64,000 nt of DNA from Allosphingosinicella sp042666435. Its GTDB lineage: Bacteria > Pseudomonadota > Alphaproteobacteria > Sphingomonadales > Sphingomonadaceae. The stretch is taken from positions 124,001 to 188,000 of the forward strand of contig NZ_JBHTDC010000002.1 of the NCBI RefSeq assembly GCF_042666435.1, in the 5' to 3' direction. The notes beneath the pieces were generated by a model. It saw only the letters and a list, made by a program, of their open reading frames with translations, made no database searches and was not told the origin of the DNA. This document shows, in pieces, positions 1-8,263 of this stretch (positions within the stretch are counted from its first letter, which is position 1; each line of letters opens with the position of its first letter). The position numbers were made by a program, and so were the translations under genes.

Positions 1-1966
1 AGAGGCCGAGGCCGAGGCCGGTCTTCTTCGATGTCGAGAAGGGCGAGAAGAGATCGCCCAGCGACGCCGGTATTCCGGGGCCGTTGTCGGTCACCGACAC
101 CTTGACGTGGTCGCCCGAGCAGCGTTCGCTGGAGATGGTCACCGCCGGGTTGGCCGATTCCGACGCCGCGTCGCAGGCATTGCGCACCAGGTTGATCATC
201 ACCTGCTGGATCTGGACCCGATCACCGGTCACGAATTCCGCGTCCGGGCTCAGCCGCTGGGTCAGCCTGATCTGCGGATATTCGTTGGCGACGGCGATGA
301 GGGCCAGCGCATCGGTGACGACATCGGGCAGCGACGCGCATTCATAGGCGCTGCCGCGGTTCGCGACCATGTCGCGAATTCTGCGGATGATGTCGGCGGC
401 TAGGAGTATCTGGCGCTCGGCGCCCTGCATCGCGTCGGCCACGATCCGGGCTTCCTCGGACCCGAGCCCGCCGACCATGCGCCGGCTGCCGACGAGATAG
501 TTCTTGGCGGCGGTCAGCGGCTGGTTCAGCTCGTGCGCCAGGGTGCTGGCCATGGTGTTCATCGCATCGATCCGAGACAGGTGCGCGACCTCCGCCTGGA
601 GCATCTCGAGGAGCTTGGCCGCGCTGATATCCTGATCGGTGCCGTGGAGGCGAACCACCTTGCCTGACAAATCCCGGGTCGGCACCGCGACGGTCTTGCG
701 ATAGGAGGCCCGTCCGCTGGGAAGGATGATCCGCATCTCGAACTCCTGCGGCTCGCCCGTCTCGATCGCCAGTTCGACGGCGCGCTCCGCGACCGGCCGG
801 CTCTGCTCGTCGAAATAGGCGAAGACCTCATCCTTTGTCGGCGGACCCAGCGCCGGATCCCGCTCGTACATCGCATAGAGTTCCGGAGACCAGTTGACCG
901 CGCCGGTTCGCAGATCATAGTCCCAGTCGCCGATCCGCGCGATGCGGTGTGCCTCGCGCAGCCGCTGGTTGGCTTCCGCGATCTCGATCCCCGCGCGCTG
1001 GCGGCGGTAGAGGCCCGCTATCAGCAGCCAGGCGAAAGATATGGTGGCAAGGCTGAGCAGCGCGGCGCCCACGAAGTAGCGATCCTGCCGCGCCCTGAGC
1101 GGCGCCAGCACCGCATCATGGCCGACGCCCACGGTGACGAACAAAGGATAGCCCGGCAGACGCCTGTGGCTGAAGAAACGGACGATCCCGTCGAGTCCGC
1201 CGGGGCCGACATAGGTGCCGTTCGGCTGCCGCGCCTGAATCTCCATCACCTCCATGCCGCGCAGATCCTCGCCATAGCTCGACCGGCTCCCCGTGCGTCT
1301 GGCGCGGGTGATGCCGTCGAGGCCGATCACCGACATCACGTCGGTCGGTCGAACATCGGCCTGTGCGTAGAAGTCGGTGAACTTGCCCGGATCCATCTGG
1401 ATCGAAACGACGCCGCCGAAGCTGCCGTCCGGATTGTTGATCCGCCGGGAGAGGCCCATCAGGACCCGCCCGACCGTGCGCACTTCGCGCGGGGTGCCGA
1501 TGAACATCCGGCCGCTGTCGCGAGCGACATGGACGCGAAACCCCTCCCGGCCGGCGGCGTTCATGTTGACCGGCGGAGGCGACGCGGTGGTCGCGACGAC
1601 GTCGCCTTTTTCATTGGCGATGCTGACGACGCCGAACAGAGCATTGTCGACGACAGGGTCGTCGATCCAGCGCGGATCGGCGGCCGTCCCGCCGATGCTG
1701 GCATGTTTGTCGCTCAGATGGAGCATCGCCACGTTCGCCGCTTCCAAAGTGCGAGTGACATATTGCTCGAAGGCGATGGCGCGATTGGTCGTGTGACGGG
1801 TGGCGGCGGCGATCGTGGCGCGGCGCTCGAACCGGGCCTGCTCGACCACCGCCGTCCAGGTCAGCGCGATGAGCACGAGCCCGAAGGCGACGATCAGCAT
1901 CACCGTCCGCCGGAGCGAAGCTTGGCTCAGCACGGCTTTGCCGGCGCGATGATCGGAGAGAGGCAT
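1..1966 (-). CDS. Sensor histidine kinase with extracytoplasmic Cache-like sensor and PAS domain (3' end cut by window)
   Basis: Membrane-bound two-component kinase, 655 codons visible, with the end of the ATPase domain beyond the left edge. I read the frame by reverse translation from the ATG at 1966. There is an N-terminal membrane segment (about residues 15-40), a periplasmic Cache/PDC-like domain (about 45-300) and a second membrane segment near 310-335. A PAS domain (about 350-455) follows, then the HisKA box MASTLAHELNQPLTA with the phospho-acceptor His near residue 478. The N-box VMINLVRNACDAA and the ATP-lid motifs DNGPGIP and KKTGLGLGL are present. The H-box resembles the FixL/DctB type of kinase. 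It is divergent from the cyclase gene at 2133, with a 166-base gap. The ligand is unknown, and no response regulator is visible; one could lie beyond the edge. Confidence 0.9.
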   Translation of the reverse strand, partial: MPLSDHRAGKAVLSQASLRRTVMLIVAFGLVLIALTWTAVVEQARFERRATIAAATRHTTNRAIAFEQYVTRTLEAANVAMLHLSDKHASIGGTAADPRWIDDPVVDNALFGVVSIANEKGDVVATTASPPPVNMNAAGREGFRVHVARDSGRMFIGTPREVRTVGRVLMGLSRRINNPDGSFGGVVSIQMDPGKFTDFYAQADVRPTDVMSVIGLDGITRARRTGSRSSYGEDLRGMEVMEIQARQPNGTYVGPGGLDGIVRFFSHRRLPGYPLFVTVGVGHDAVLAPLRARQDRYFVGAALLSLATISFAWLLIAGLYRRQRAGIEIAEANQRLREAHRIARIGDWDYDLRTGAVNWSPELYAMYERDPALGPPTKDEVFAYFDEQSRPVAERAVELAIETGEPQEFEMRIILPSGRASYRKTVAVPTRDLSGKVVRLHGTDQDISAAKLLEMLQAEVAHLSRIDAMNTMASTLAHELNQPLTAAKNYLVGSRRMVGGLGSEEARIVADAMQGAERQILLAADIIRRIRDMVANRGSAYECASLPDVVTDALALIAVANEYPQIRLTQRLSPDAEFVTGDRVQIQQVMINLVRNACDAASESANPAVTISSERCSGDHVKVSVTDNGPGIPASLGDLFSPFSTSKKTGLGLGL

Positions 1967-2132
1967 CGCCGTGAAACTAAAGCCTTTGCCAGACCCCGGC
2001 AAGTGGCGGGGACGGCTACGGAAAATGGCGACGGCGGCGATCGATTGTCCCAGCCGAGTCGCGTTCGGGCGGTGGACACGGGGTCGCGATGGTTTAATCT
2101 GCCGGGACGGCGAAACGCTTTGGGGGCGGCGG

Positions 2133-4136
2133 ATGACGGATGCGGGAAGGCCGGCGATGGCGGTGCGGGTCAGGCGCACGCTGCGGCAGATCGGCCCGGT
2201 GCGGCTCGCCGGCACGATCCTGTTCATCGCCCTCGGTCTCGTCTTCGCGCGCTATAGCTGGGACATTCCGCTCGCCAAGGATGCCGAGCGCGGGCTCTAC
2301 GACATCCGCATGCTGGAGACGGCGGAGCGGGTCGAGCAGGACGACCGGATCGTCCTTGTCGTCTATACCGACGAGACTCTGGAAGCGCTGGCCAAGCGCT
2401 CGCCGCTCGACCGCAAGATGCTCGCCGACGCGCTCACCGCCATCGACGCGATGAACCCGAAGGCGATCGGCATCGATATCCTGATCGACCAGGCGCAGGC
2501 CGAGGACCCCATCCTGATCGACGCCTTCCGGGACATGGAGACGCCGACCTATCTCGCCTTCGCCTCCAACGCGACCAATCCCGATTACATGAAGGTGTGG
2601 CAGGAGGAGTATCTGACCGGCTTCCTCGCCCAGCTCGCGCCGGGGCCGGTCAAGCCCGCCAGCATTCGGCTGGAGCCGGACCTCGAGGACGGCGTCATCC
2701 GCAGTTGGCCGGCGCAACCGGCGGGCCTGCCGCCCTTGCTGGCCAACGCGATGACCCCGATCCATCCCGAGTTCCGCGACTATCGGCGGAGCATCGACTA
2801 CCGGCTGCCGAAAAGCGAGGAATATCCGGTCTTCTCCAAGCTTCCCATCGACCTGTTCGTCACCGACTTCGCCGAAGCGCTGCGGCCGCAGATCGAGGGG
2901 CGCTACGTTCTGATCGGCGGCGATATCCAGGATCTCGACGATTACGAGACGCCGATGACCCGGGTCGACGGCAAGCTCACCAAAGGCCTCGACGTGCACG
3001 CCCACCTGCTTGCCCAGCTGCTCGACGGCCGGATGCCGGCGGCGATACCCGGCTGGTCGCTGTGGATGGTGGCGCTGGCGGTGGTCGCTGCCGGCGGGCT
3101 CACCAGCCTGCTCGAGATGCGCAGCTGGAAGCTGGCGGTGGTGCTCGTCGCGCAGATCCTGTTCTTCGTCTCGCTGCCCTTTCTGCTTCAGGCCAATGCG
3201 ATCGACACGCTTGGGTTACCGGCGGCCGGCTGGGCAGTCGGCTGGCTGTTCGCCTTCGCCGCGGTTGGCACCGCGCAGCGGGCGGTCGGATCGGAGCAGA
3301 GGCGCTTCGCCCAGTCGACGCTCGGCAAATATCTCCCCGCCGACATCGCCAACCAGATATTGCGCGACCCCGAGCGGCTCGCCCTCAGCGGCGAGAAGCG
3401 CCAGATCTACGCCTTGTTCACCGACATGGAGGGCTTCACCAAGCTCTCCCACGCGATCACGCCCGAGCAGCTCTCGAGCCTGCTCAACCGCTATCTCGAC
3501 GTGATGAGCGACATCGTCCTCAAGCATGGCGGGACGATCGACAAGTTCGTCGGCGACGCGGTGGTCGCCTTCTGGGGCGCGCCGATCGCCCGGCCGGACG
3601 ACGCCGACCGCGCCGCCGGCGCCGCCCTCGCCATGTACGAAGCCGGCGAGGCCTTCGCCCGCGCGGGCGGCGATGACCTTCCCCCGCTCGGCCGCACCCG
3701 CGTCGGTCTCCATCGGGGCGAGGCCGTGGTCGGCAATTTCGGTGGCGAGGGCCGCATCCAATATACGGCCCTCGGCGACGGCATGAACACGGCAGCTCGG
3801 CTCGAATCGGCCAACAAGTCGCTCAAGACGACGATCCTGGTCAGCCGCGAGGCGAAGGACGGATCGACGCTCGATATCTTCCGCCCGATGGGCCGCATTG
3901 TCTTGAGCGGCCGCGCCACGCCGGTCGAAGTATGGGAGCCGGCGCCGGGCATGGACCCGGAGGAAAGGCGGACGCTCGCGCGGCTCTGGGAAAGGTTCGA
4001 CACCGGCGATGCATCGGCGCTTATCGATCTGGAACTGATTGCTAATTCCAACAAGGAGGATGCGGCGCTCGCCAATTTCGTGTATCGCATCCGGGAAGCA
4101 GGTCCAGGAGGTCATTTTGTCTTGGGGTCCAAGTAA
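2133..4136 (+). CDS. CHASE2-domain class III adenylate/guanylate cyclase
   Basis: Predicted membrane receptor cyclase of 667 residues. An N-terminal membrane segment (about residues 20-40) leads into a large extracytoplasmic CHASE2 domain (about 45-310). Three membrane helices follow (about 320-425), then a C-terminal class III cyclase domain (about 460-625). Catalytic signatures are visible: the first metal-binding Asp in FTDMEGFTKLS, the second in KFVGDAVVAFWGAP, and the transition-state Asn/Arg in GDGMNTAARLES. The open frame extends upstream to 1971, but I prefer the ATG at 2133, because the hydrophobic segment then falls near the N terminus as is usual for CHASE2 proteins. Its 3' end overlaps the next gene, so the two are probably co-translated. 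Whether the product is cAMP or cGMP cannot be told from sequence alone; cAMP is more common in this architecture. Confidence 0.9.
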   Translation: MTDAGRPAMAVRVRRTLRQIGPVRLAGTILFIALGLVFARYSWDIPLAKDAERGLYDIRMLETAERVEQDDRIVLVVYTDETLEALAKRSPLDRKMLADALTAIDAMNPKAIGIDILIDQAQAEDPILIDAFRDMETPTYLAFASNATNPDYMKVWQEEYLTGFLAQLAPGPVKPASIRLEPDLEDGVIRSWPAQPAGLPPLLANAMTPIHPEFRDYRRSIDYRLPKSEEYPVFSKLPIDLFVTDFAEALRPQIEGRYVLIGGDIQDLDDYETPMTRVDGKLTKGLDVHAHLLAQLLDGRMPAAIPGWSLWMVALAVVAAGGLTSLLEMRSWKLAVVLVAQILFFVSLPFLLQANAIDTLGLPAAGWAVGWLFAFAAVGTAQRAVGSEQRRFAQSTLGKYLPADIANQILRDPERLALSGEKRQIYALFTDMEGFTKLSHAITPEQLSSLLNRYLDVMSDIVLKHGGTIDKFVGDAVVAFWGAPIARPDDADRAAGAALAMYEAGEAFARAGGDDLPPLGRTRVGLHRGEAVVGNFGGEGRIQYTALGDGMNTAARLESANKSLKTTILVSREAKDGSTLDIFRPMGRIVLSGRATPVEVWEPAPGMDPEERRTLARLWERFDTGDASALIDLELIANSNKEDAALANFVYRIREAGPGGHFVLGSK

Positions 4137-4872
4137 AGCGAAGGCGGCGCGTCTTGCCGCCGCTCTGTTGATCGCCACCGGCGCCACCGCTGCGGCGGCC
4201 CAAGTCCTCGTCGTGCGGGCGTCCGGCCCCTCGGCCAAGGCTTATCCGGCCGGCAAGAAGCTGGCCGACAGTGCCCGCATATCGTTGCGGGCGAACGACT
4301 CGCTGGTCCTTCTCGACAGCCGCGGCACGCGCACGTTGCGCGGGCCGGGCGTCTTCACCCCGGGTGGCCCCGCCCAAGCGGCGAACCGCTCCGCCCTTGC
4401 CTCGGTGGCAACCGGACGGACCCGCCGCGCCCGCATCGGCGCCGTGCGCGGCGTCGGCTCCGACGCTCCCCGCCCGGCCAGTCTGTGGCACGTCGATGTG
4501 TCGAAGAGCTCGACCGTCTGCCTCGCCGATCCGGCGCGGGTGACCTTGTGGCGGCCCCACGCGGGCGCGGCCGTGACGCTGACCGTGACCCGCGTCGGCG
4601 ACGGCGCAAGCCGGGCCGTCGAATGGCCGGCCGGGCAGACGACGGTGGGATGGCCCGCCGACCTCGCCGTCAGCGACGGCGCCGATTACCGGTTGAGCTG
4701 GGCCGGCGGAGCGCAGCCGACGTCGCTGGAATTCCGGACCCTTGCCGCCGAACCGGCGGACCCCGAAGCGATGGCCTCGACCCTCATCCAGAAAGGCTGC
4801 GATGCCCAGCTGGACGTCTTGATCCAGGCGCTGCAACTGCCCGAGGCCCCGGCCGCTACTACCGAGGGCTGA
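4117..4872 (+). CDS. Exported protein of unknown function coupled to the cyclase (FecR-like beta-rich)
   Basis: A 251-residue protein. The best start is a TTG at 4117, five bases after a perfect AGGAGG at 4106-4111 and 20 bases inside the end of the cyclase gene, which implies translational coupling. The N terminus has a signal peptide (positively charged, then AARLAAALLIATGATAAAAQ). The early mature part contains LDSRGTRTLRGPG, reminiscent of the beta-strand pattern of FecR-type periplasmic domains. The rest is beta-rich and ends with a Cys-containing helix (QKGCDAQLDVLIQAL). An exported partner that senses or modulates the CHASE2 receptor is a reasonable inference from the gene pair, but nothing in the sequence proves it. 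An alternative is the longer frame from 4039, which lacks a ribosome-binding site. Confidence 0.75.
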   Translation: MSWGPSKAKAARLAAALLIATGATAAAAQVLVVRASGPSAKAYPAGKKLADSARISLRANDSLVLLDSRGTRTLRGPGVFTPGGPAQAANRSALASVATGRTRRARIGAVRGVGSDAPRPASLWHVDVSKSSTVCLADPARVTLWRPHAGAAVTLTVTRVGDGASRAVEWPAGQTTVGWPADLAVSDGADYRLSWAGGAQPTSLEFRTLAAEPADPEAMASTLIQKGCDAQLDVLIQALQLPEAPAATTEG

Positions 4873-4888
4873 CCCCCGGGGGTCGCCA

Positions 4889-4969
4889 GCTCCCCCGCTT
4901 CCGAACGAAAGCGGGAGTCTCCGGGGCGGGCCGCCAGCCGATCGCTCCCTGGCTTTCGCCGGGGAACGA
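4889..4969. repeat. Degenerate dispersed palindromic repeat between convergent genes
   Basis: Two imperfect hairpins: CCCGCTT/AAGCGGG, then a half related to GGCTTTCGCCGGGGAAC. The second half matches copies at 47051, 50282 and 61423. It lies between the convergent genes ending at 4872 and 4991 and may also act as a bidirectional terminator. Confidence 0.6.
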
Positions 4970-4990
4970 TCAGGCCGGCCGAACCGAGCC

Positions 4991-7171
4991 TTACTCCGTC
5001 GGAAAGCCGCGCTTTTTCAGGAGGGCGTTCACGTCCGGATCGCGGCCGCGGAACTCGCGATAGGCCTCGGCGCGGTCGGTCTCGTTGCCGGTCGACAGCA
5101 GGGTCTCGCGGAAGCGATCCGCCGTCGCCTTGTCCCAGACGTTGCCGGTCTCCTCGAACGCCGCCCAGGTGTCGGCGTCCATCGTCTCCGACCAGAGGTA
5201 GGAATAATAGCCCGCCGAATAGCTGTCCGACGAGAAGAGGTGGTTGAACTGCGGCAGGCGGTGCCGCATCACCAGCTCGTCCGGCATGCCGATCGCGGCC
5301 AGCGTCTCGCGCTCGAATGCGTCGGGATCGACCACGCCGTCCGGATCGGTGTGCAGCGCCATATCGACCAGCGCCGACGACAGATATTCGGCCGTGGCGA
5401 AACCCTGGTTGAACTTGGACGACGCCTCGATCTTCTCGACCAGCGCCTGCGGCATCGGCTCACCGGTCTCATAATGCTCGGCGAACCGGTTGAGTACCTC
5501 CGGGGTGAGCAGCCAATTCTCGTTCACCTGGCTCGGATATTCCACAAAATCCCGCGGCGTGCCGCCAAAGCTCGGATAGTGAATGTCCGAGAGGAAATAA
5601 TGGATGGCGTGGCCGAATTCGTGGAATAGGGTTTCCGCGTCGTCGAGGCTGATGAGCGTCGGCTCGCCGGCGGCGGGCTTGGTGAAATTGTTGTTGTTGG
5701 AGCCAAGCACGATCTCGTCGCCGGTGAGGCCGGCGCGGCTGCGATAGGTCGTCGCCCAGGCTCCCGAGCGCTTTCCGGTGCGCGCATAATTGTCCATGTA
5801 GAACACGCCCACGTCCGATCCGTCGCGGCGGTCGGTGACGTGCCACGCGCGGATGTCGGGATGCCAGGTCGGAACGGTGCCGGTGATTTCCTTGAAGTCG
5901 AGATCGTAGAGCTCGCCCGCCGACCAGAAGATCGCGTCGATCATGTTGTCGAGTTCGAAATAGGGTTTGATCTCTTCCTGGGACAGATCGTAGCGGTCCT
6001 TCCGCACCTTCTCCTGATAGTAGCGATAGTCCCACGGCTCGATCGTGATGTCGTGGCCGAGCTTGTCGGCGATCGCCTGCTGGTCGGCGACCTCCTCGTT
6101 CACGCGCGCGACGGCAGCCGGCCAGACGCGCATCATCAGCTCCTGTGCCTCGGCGGGGGTGCCGGCCATCGTGTCCTGCATGCGCCAATGGGCGTGGCTC
6201 TCGAAGCCGAGCAGATCGGCGCGCTCGGCGCGCAGCTTCACGATCTCGGCGATGGTCGCGTTGGTGTCGTTGGCGCCCCCATTGTCGCCGCGATTGACGA
6301 ACGCTTTCCAGATCTTCTCACGTAATGCGCGATTGTCGGCGAAGGTCAGGACCGGGTCGACCGCCGAGCGGGTGTTGACGATCGCGTAGGAGCCGGCGGG
6401 AAGACCCCGCTCCTTCGCGGCCGCCGCGGCGGCGGCCTTGACGTCGTCGGGTACGCCGGCAAGCTCGGCTTCGGTGGCAACGATATGGCTGCTCTCGTCG
6501 GCCAGCACCTTCTCGCTGAAGGTCGCGAACTTCTCGGCGAGTTGCTGGTTGTAGGCCGACAGCTGGTCCTTCTGGGCCGGGTCGAGATTGGCGCCGCGGC
6601 GCACGAACTGGTCGTAGAGACGGGTGACGAGCCGCTGCTGCTTGGCGTCGAGGCCGGACGTCTCGCGCGCCTCGTAGACCGCCTTCACGCGCTGGAAGAG
6701 AGCCGGATTGAGGATGATCTCGTCAAAGGCCGCAGAGAGCTTGGGCGACCATTCCTTGTCGAGCGCCTGATATTCGGGCGTGGTCATGTTGCTGGTCATC
6801 ACGCCGAAGACGGAGAGGACGCGGTCGAGCGTCTGCCCGGTCTTTTCGAGCGCCTCGACCGTGTTCTGGAAGGTCGGCGCGGCAGGATTGTTGGCGATGG
6901 CCAGCACCTCGCGGCGCTGCTCGTCGATCCCATATTGGAGGGCGGCGGGGAACAGCGCGGGCGTCACCTTGTCGAAGGGCGGCACGCCGTCATAAGGGCC
7001 GGTCCATTCGGCGAGCAGGATGTTGTCGGGTTTCGGAGCAGGCGCTGTCGCCGGAGCCGCGGTGGCGGCCGTGTCCTGGGTAATCGCGGCGTGGGCGAGA
7101 ACGGCCGGACCGCCGAGCGCGAGCGCGGCAGCGCTCGCCAGGAAAACTGATTTCAACTTGATCTCCATCAT
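4991..7171 (-). CDS. dcp: Exported M3-family metallopeptidase (peptidyl-dipeptidase Dcp / oligopeptidase)
   Basis: A 726-residue zinc metallopeptidase that trims oligopeptides, predicted to act in the periplasm. The M3 zinc motif HEFGHAIHYF (HExxH) is preceded by DDAETLF, and the downstream region typical of the family (SAGYYSYLWSE) is intact. The N terminus carries a signal peptide (KLKSVFLASAAALALGG, cleavage near AHA) followed by an Ala/Pro-rich linker. The length matches exported Dcp proteins. Start codons at 7171 and 7168 are adjacent and equivalent. A near-consensus promoter lies at 7221-7250. It is transcribed away from the cyclic-nucleotide-binding membrane protein at 7356. Confidence 0.93.
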   Translation of the reverse strand: MMEIKLKSVFLASAAALALGGPAVLAHAAITQDTAATAAPATAPAPKPDNILLAEWTGPYDGVPPFDKVTPALFPAALQYGIDEQRREVLAIANNPAAPTFQNTVEALEKTGQTLDRVLSVFGVMTSNMTTPEYQALDKEWSPKLSAAFDEIILNPALFQRVKAVYEARETSGLDAKQQRLVTRLYDQFVRRGANLDPAQKDQLSAYNQQLAEKFATFSEKVLADESSHIVATEAELAGVPDDVKAAAAAAAKERGLPAGSYAIVNTRSAVDPVLTFADNRALREKIWKAFVNRGDNGGANDTNATIAEIVKLRAERADLLGFESHAHWRMQDTMAGTPAEAQELMMRVWPAAVARVNEEVADQQAIADKLGHDITIEPWDYRYYQEKVRKDRYDLSQEEIKPYFELDNMIDAIFWSAGELYDLDFKEITGTVPTWHPDIRAWHVTDRRDGSDVGVFYMDNYARTGKRSGAWATTYRSRAGLTGDEIVLGSNNNNFTKPAAGEPTLISLDDAETLFHEFGHAIHYFLSDIHYPSFGGTPRDFVEYPSQVNENWLLTPEVLNRFAEHYETGEPMPQALVEKIEASSKFNQGFATAEYLSSALVDMALHTDPDGVVDPDAFERETLAAIGMPDELVMRHRLPQFNHLFSSDSYSAGYYSYLWSETMDADTWAAFEETGNVWDKATADRFRETLLSTGNETDRAEAYREFRGRDPDVNALLKKRGFPTE

Positions 7172-7220
7172 CTTGCGGGAGGGCGGCCGGAGGAATCGGA
7201 CGCCGCGTCATGGCCGGTGT

Positions 7221-7250
7221 CTTATAGGAACAAGACTGAACCTGTGGCAA
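7221..7250 (-). promoter_or_regulatory. Predicted sigma-70 promoter for the M3 peptidase gene
   Basis: Read on the minus strand: TTGCCA (7250-7245), an 18-base spacer, then TATAAG (7226-7221), about 50 bases upstream of the start codon at 7171. Confidence 0.55.
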
Positions 7251-7355
7251 CGTTCCGTTCAGCTTGGTCGCGCCGCCGGCTGCTCCTGTCGCGTCGGCTT
7301 TGCAATATTCCCGTTTCTGGCGCATCATCGAGCCGGATCGCGCCAGGGGGAAACG

Positions 7356-8057
7356 ATGGCGGCTGAAGGACTTGGTTCGATATTCTCCACGGGCTCCCTG
7401 GTCGGTCAGCTCGCATTCCTGCTGCTCGTCATCGGCATCTTGTCCACCCACTATAAGCGGGCCCGCGCGTTCGTCGCCGTCGCCGCTCTCATCGGCCTCT
7501 GCCATGCCTTGTTCTGGACCGGCAGCATCGTCACCGCCTTCTGGTGGGGCCTGCTGATGATCGCGGCTTTGCTGGTGCTTGGGCGTCGCCTTGTGGAGAG
7601 CGCCAAGACGCGCTTCACGGCGGAGGAGGAGCCGATGCTCGCCGGGCTTCTCTCGGCCCTTCCCCGCAGCCGCGCCCGGCACCTGCTCGATCAGGGCTTC
7701 TGGCTGTCGGGACGCGAAGGCGACGTCCTCACCCGCGAGGAAGAAACGGTCACCCATCTCTTCTATCTCGCCGGCGGAGAGGCGCGCGTGATGAGCCACG
7801 ACAAGCAGGTCGGCCTCTGCCGCGCCGGCGACCTCATCGGCGAGCTCACCGTCATGTCGGGCGACCGGGCCAGCGCGACCGTGGTGTTGAACGGCCCCGC
7901 CCGCTTCTGGTGCGCGCCGGCCACGGTGCTGCGCCCCTATCTCGCCGCCCATGACGATGTCCGCCACGCGCTCGAACAAGGGTTCACCGCGTCGCTGAAG
8001 GCGAAGCTGCGGGCAAGCAACGAGCGGATCGCCGAAGCCAGCGGCGCCGCGGCCTGA
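7356..8057 (+). CDS. Popeye-like membrane protein with cyclic-nucleotide-binding domain
   Basis: A 233-residue protein. Three hydrophobic helices occupy about residues 12-85, and a cyclic-nucleotide-binding-like domain occupies about 105-215. The phosphate-binding-cassette region reads GELTVMSGDRASAT. The Glu is kept, but the Arg is one place earlier than in PKA/CRP-type domains, as in divergent Popeye-type domains. The frame is open far upstream; I chose the ATG at 7356 because CAGGGGG sits just before it and the helices then follow directly. It probably responds to the cAMP pool set by the nearby cyclase (2133) and the CpdA-type phosphodiesterase (23082). The order of helices and binding domain fits bacterial Popeye proteins, but the assignment rests on architecture only. 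Confidence 0.7.
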   Translation: MAAEGLGSIFSTGSLVGQLAFLLLVIGILSTHYKRARAFVAVAALIGLCHALFWTGSIVTAFWWGLLMIAALLVLGRRLVESAKTRFTAEEEPMLAGLLSALPRSRARHLLDQGFWLSGREGDVLTREEETVTHLFYLAGGEARVMSHDKQVGLCRAGDLIGELTVMSGDRASATVVLNGPARFWCAPATVLRPYLAAHDDVRHALEQGFTASLKAKLRASNERIAEASGAAA

Positions 8058-8066
8058 GCCTGCCGA

Positions 8067-8101
8067 AGCAAGCCTAGCCCTTGCTTCCCGTACTCGGGAA
8101 G
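8067..8101 (+). terminator. Two overlapping short hairpins after the Popeye-like gene
   Basis: AGCAAG/CTTGCT (8067-8072 with 8080-8085) and CTTCCC/GGGAAG (8084-8089 with 8096-8101) overlap and are mutually exclusive. There is no T-run, so this is a weak or Rho-assisted end at best. Confidence 0.35.
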
Positions 8102-8263
8102 TCGTTCCCCGCCAAAGATTTTATCGCCGCCGCGCATCCAATGGAGGCGCGGTTCGTATTGCACCACGAGGCGGACGGATGTCCCCGCCCCCCGGGGGGG
8201 TGCCACGGAGCCGGCACGCGCCGGCATCCTTCAATCATGCACTTTCCACAAGGGAGAACGAAT

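Noticed and set aside
947..2257. 436-codon plus-strand frame opposite the left-edge histidine kinase
   Set aside because: The minus strand reads as a continuous kinase with Cache, PAS, HisKA and ATPase motifs. The plus frame is its antisense shadow.
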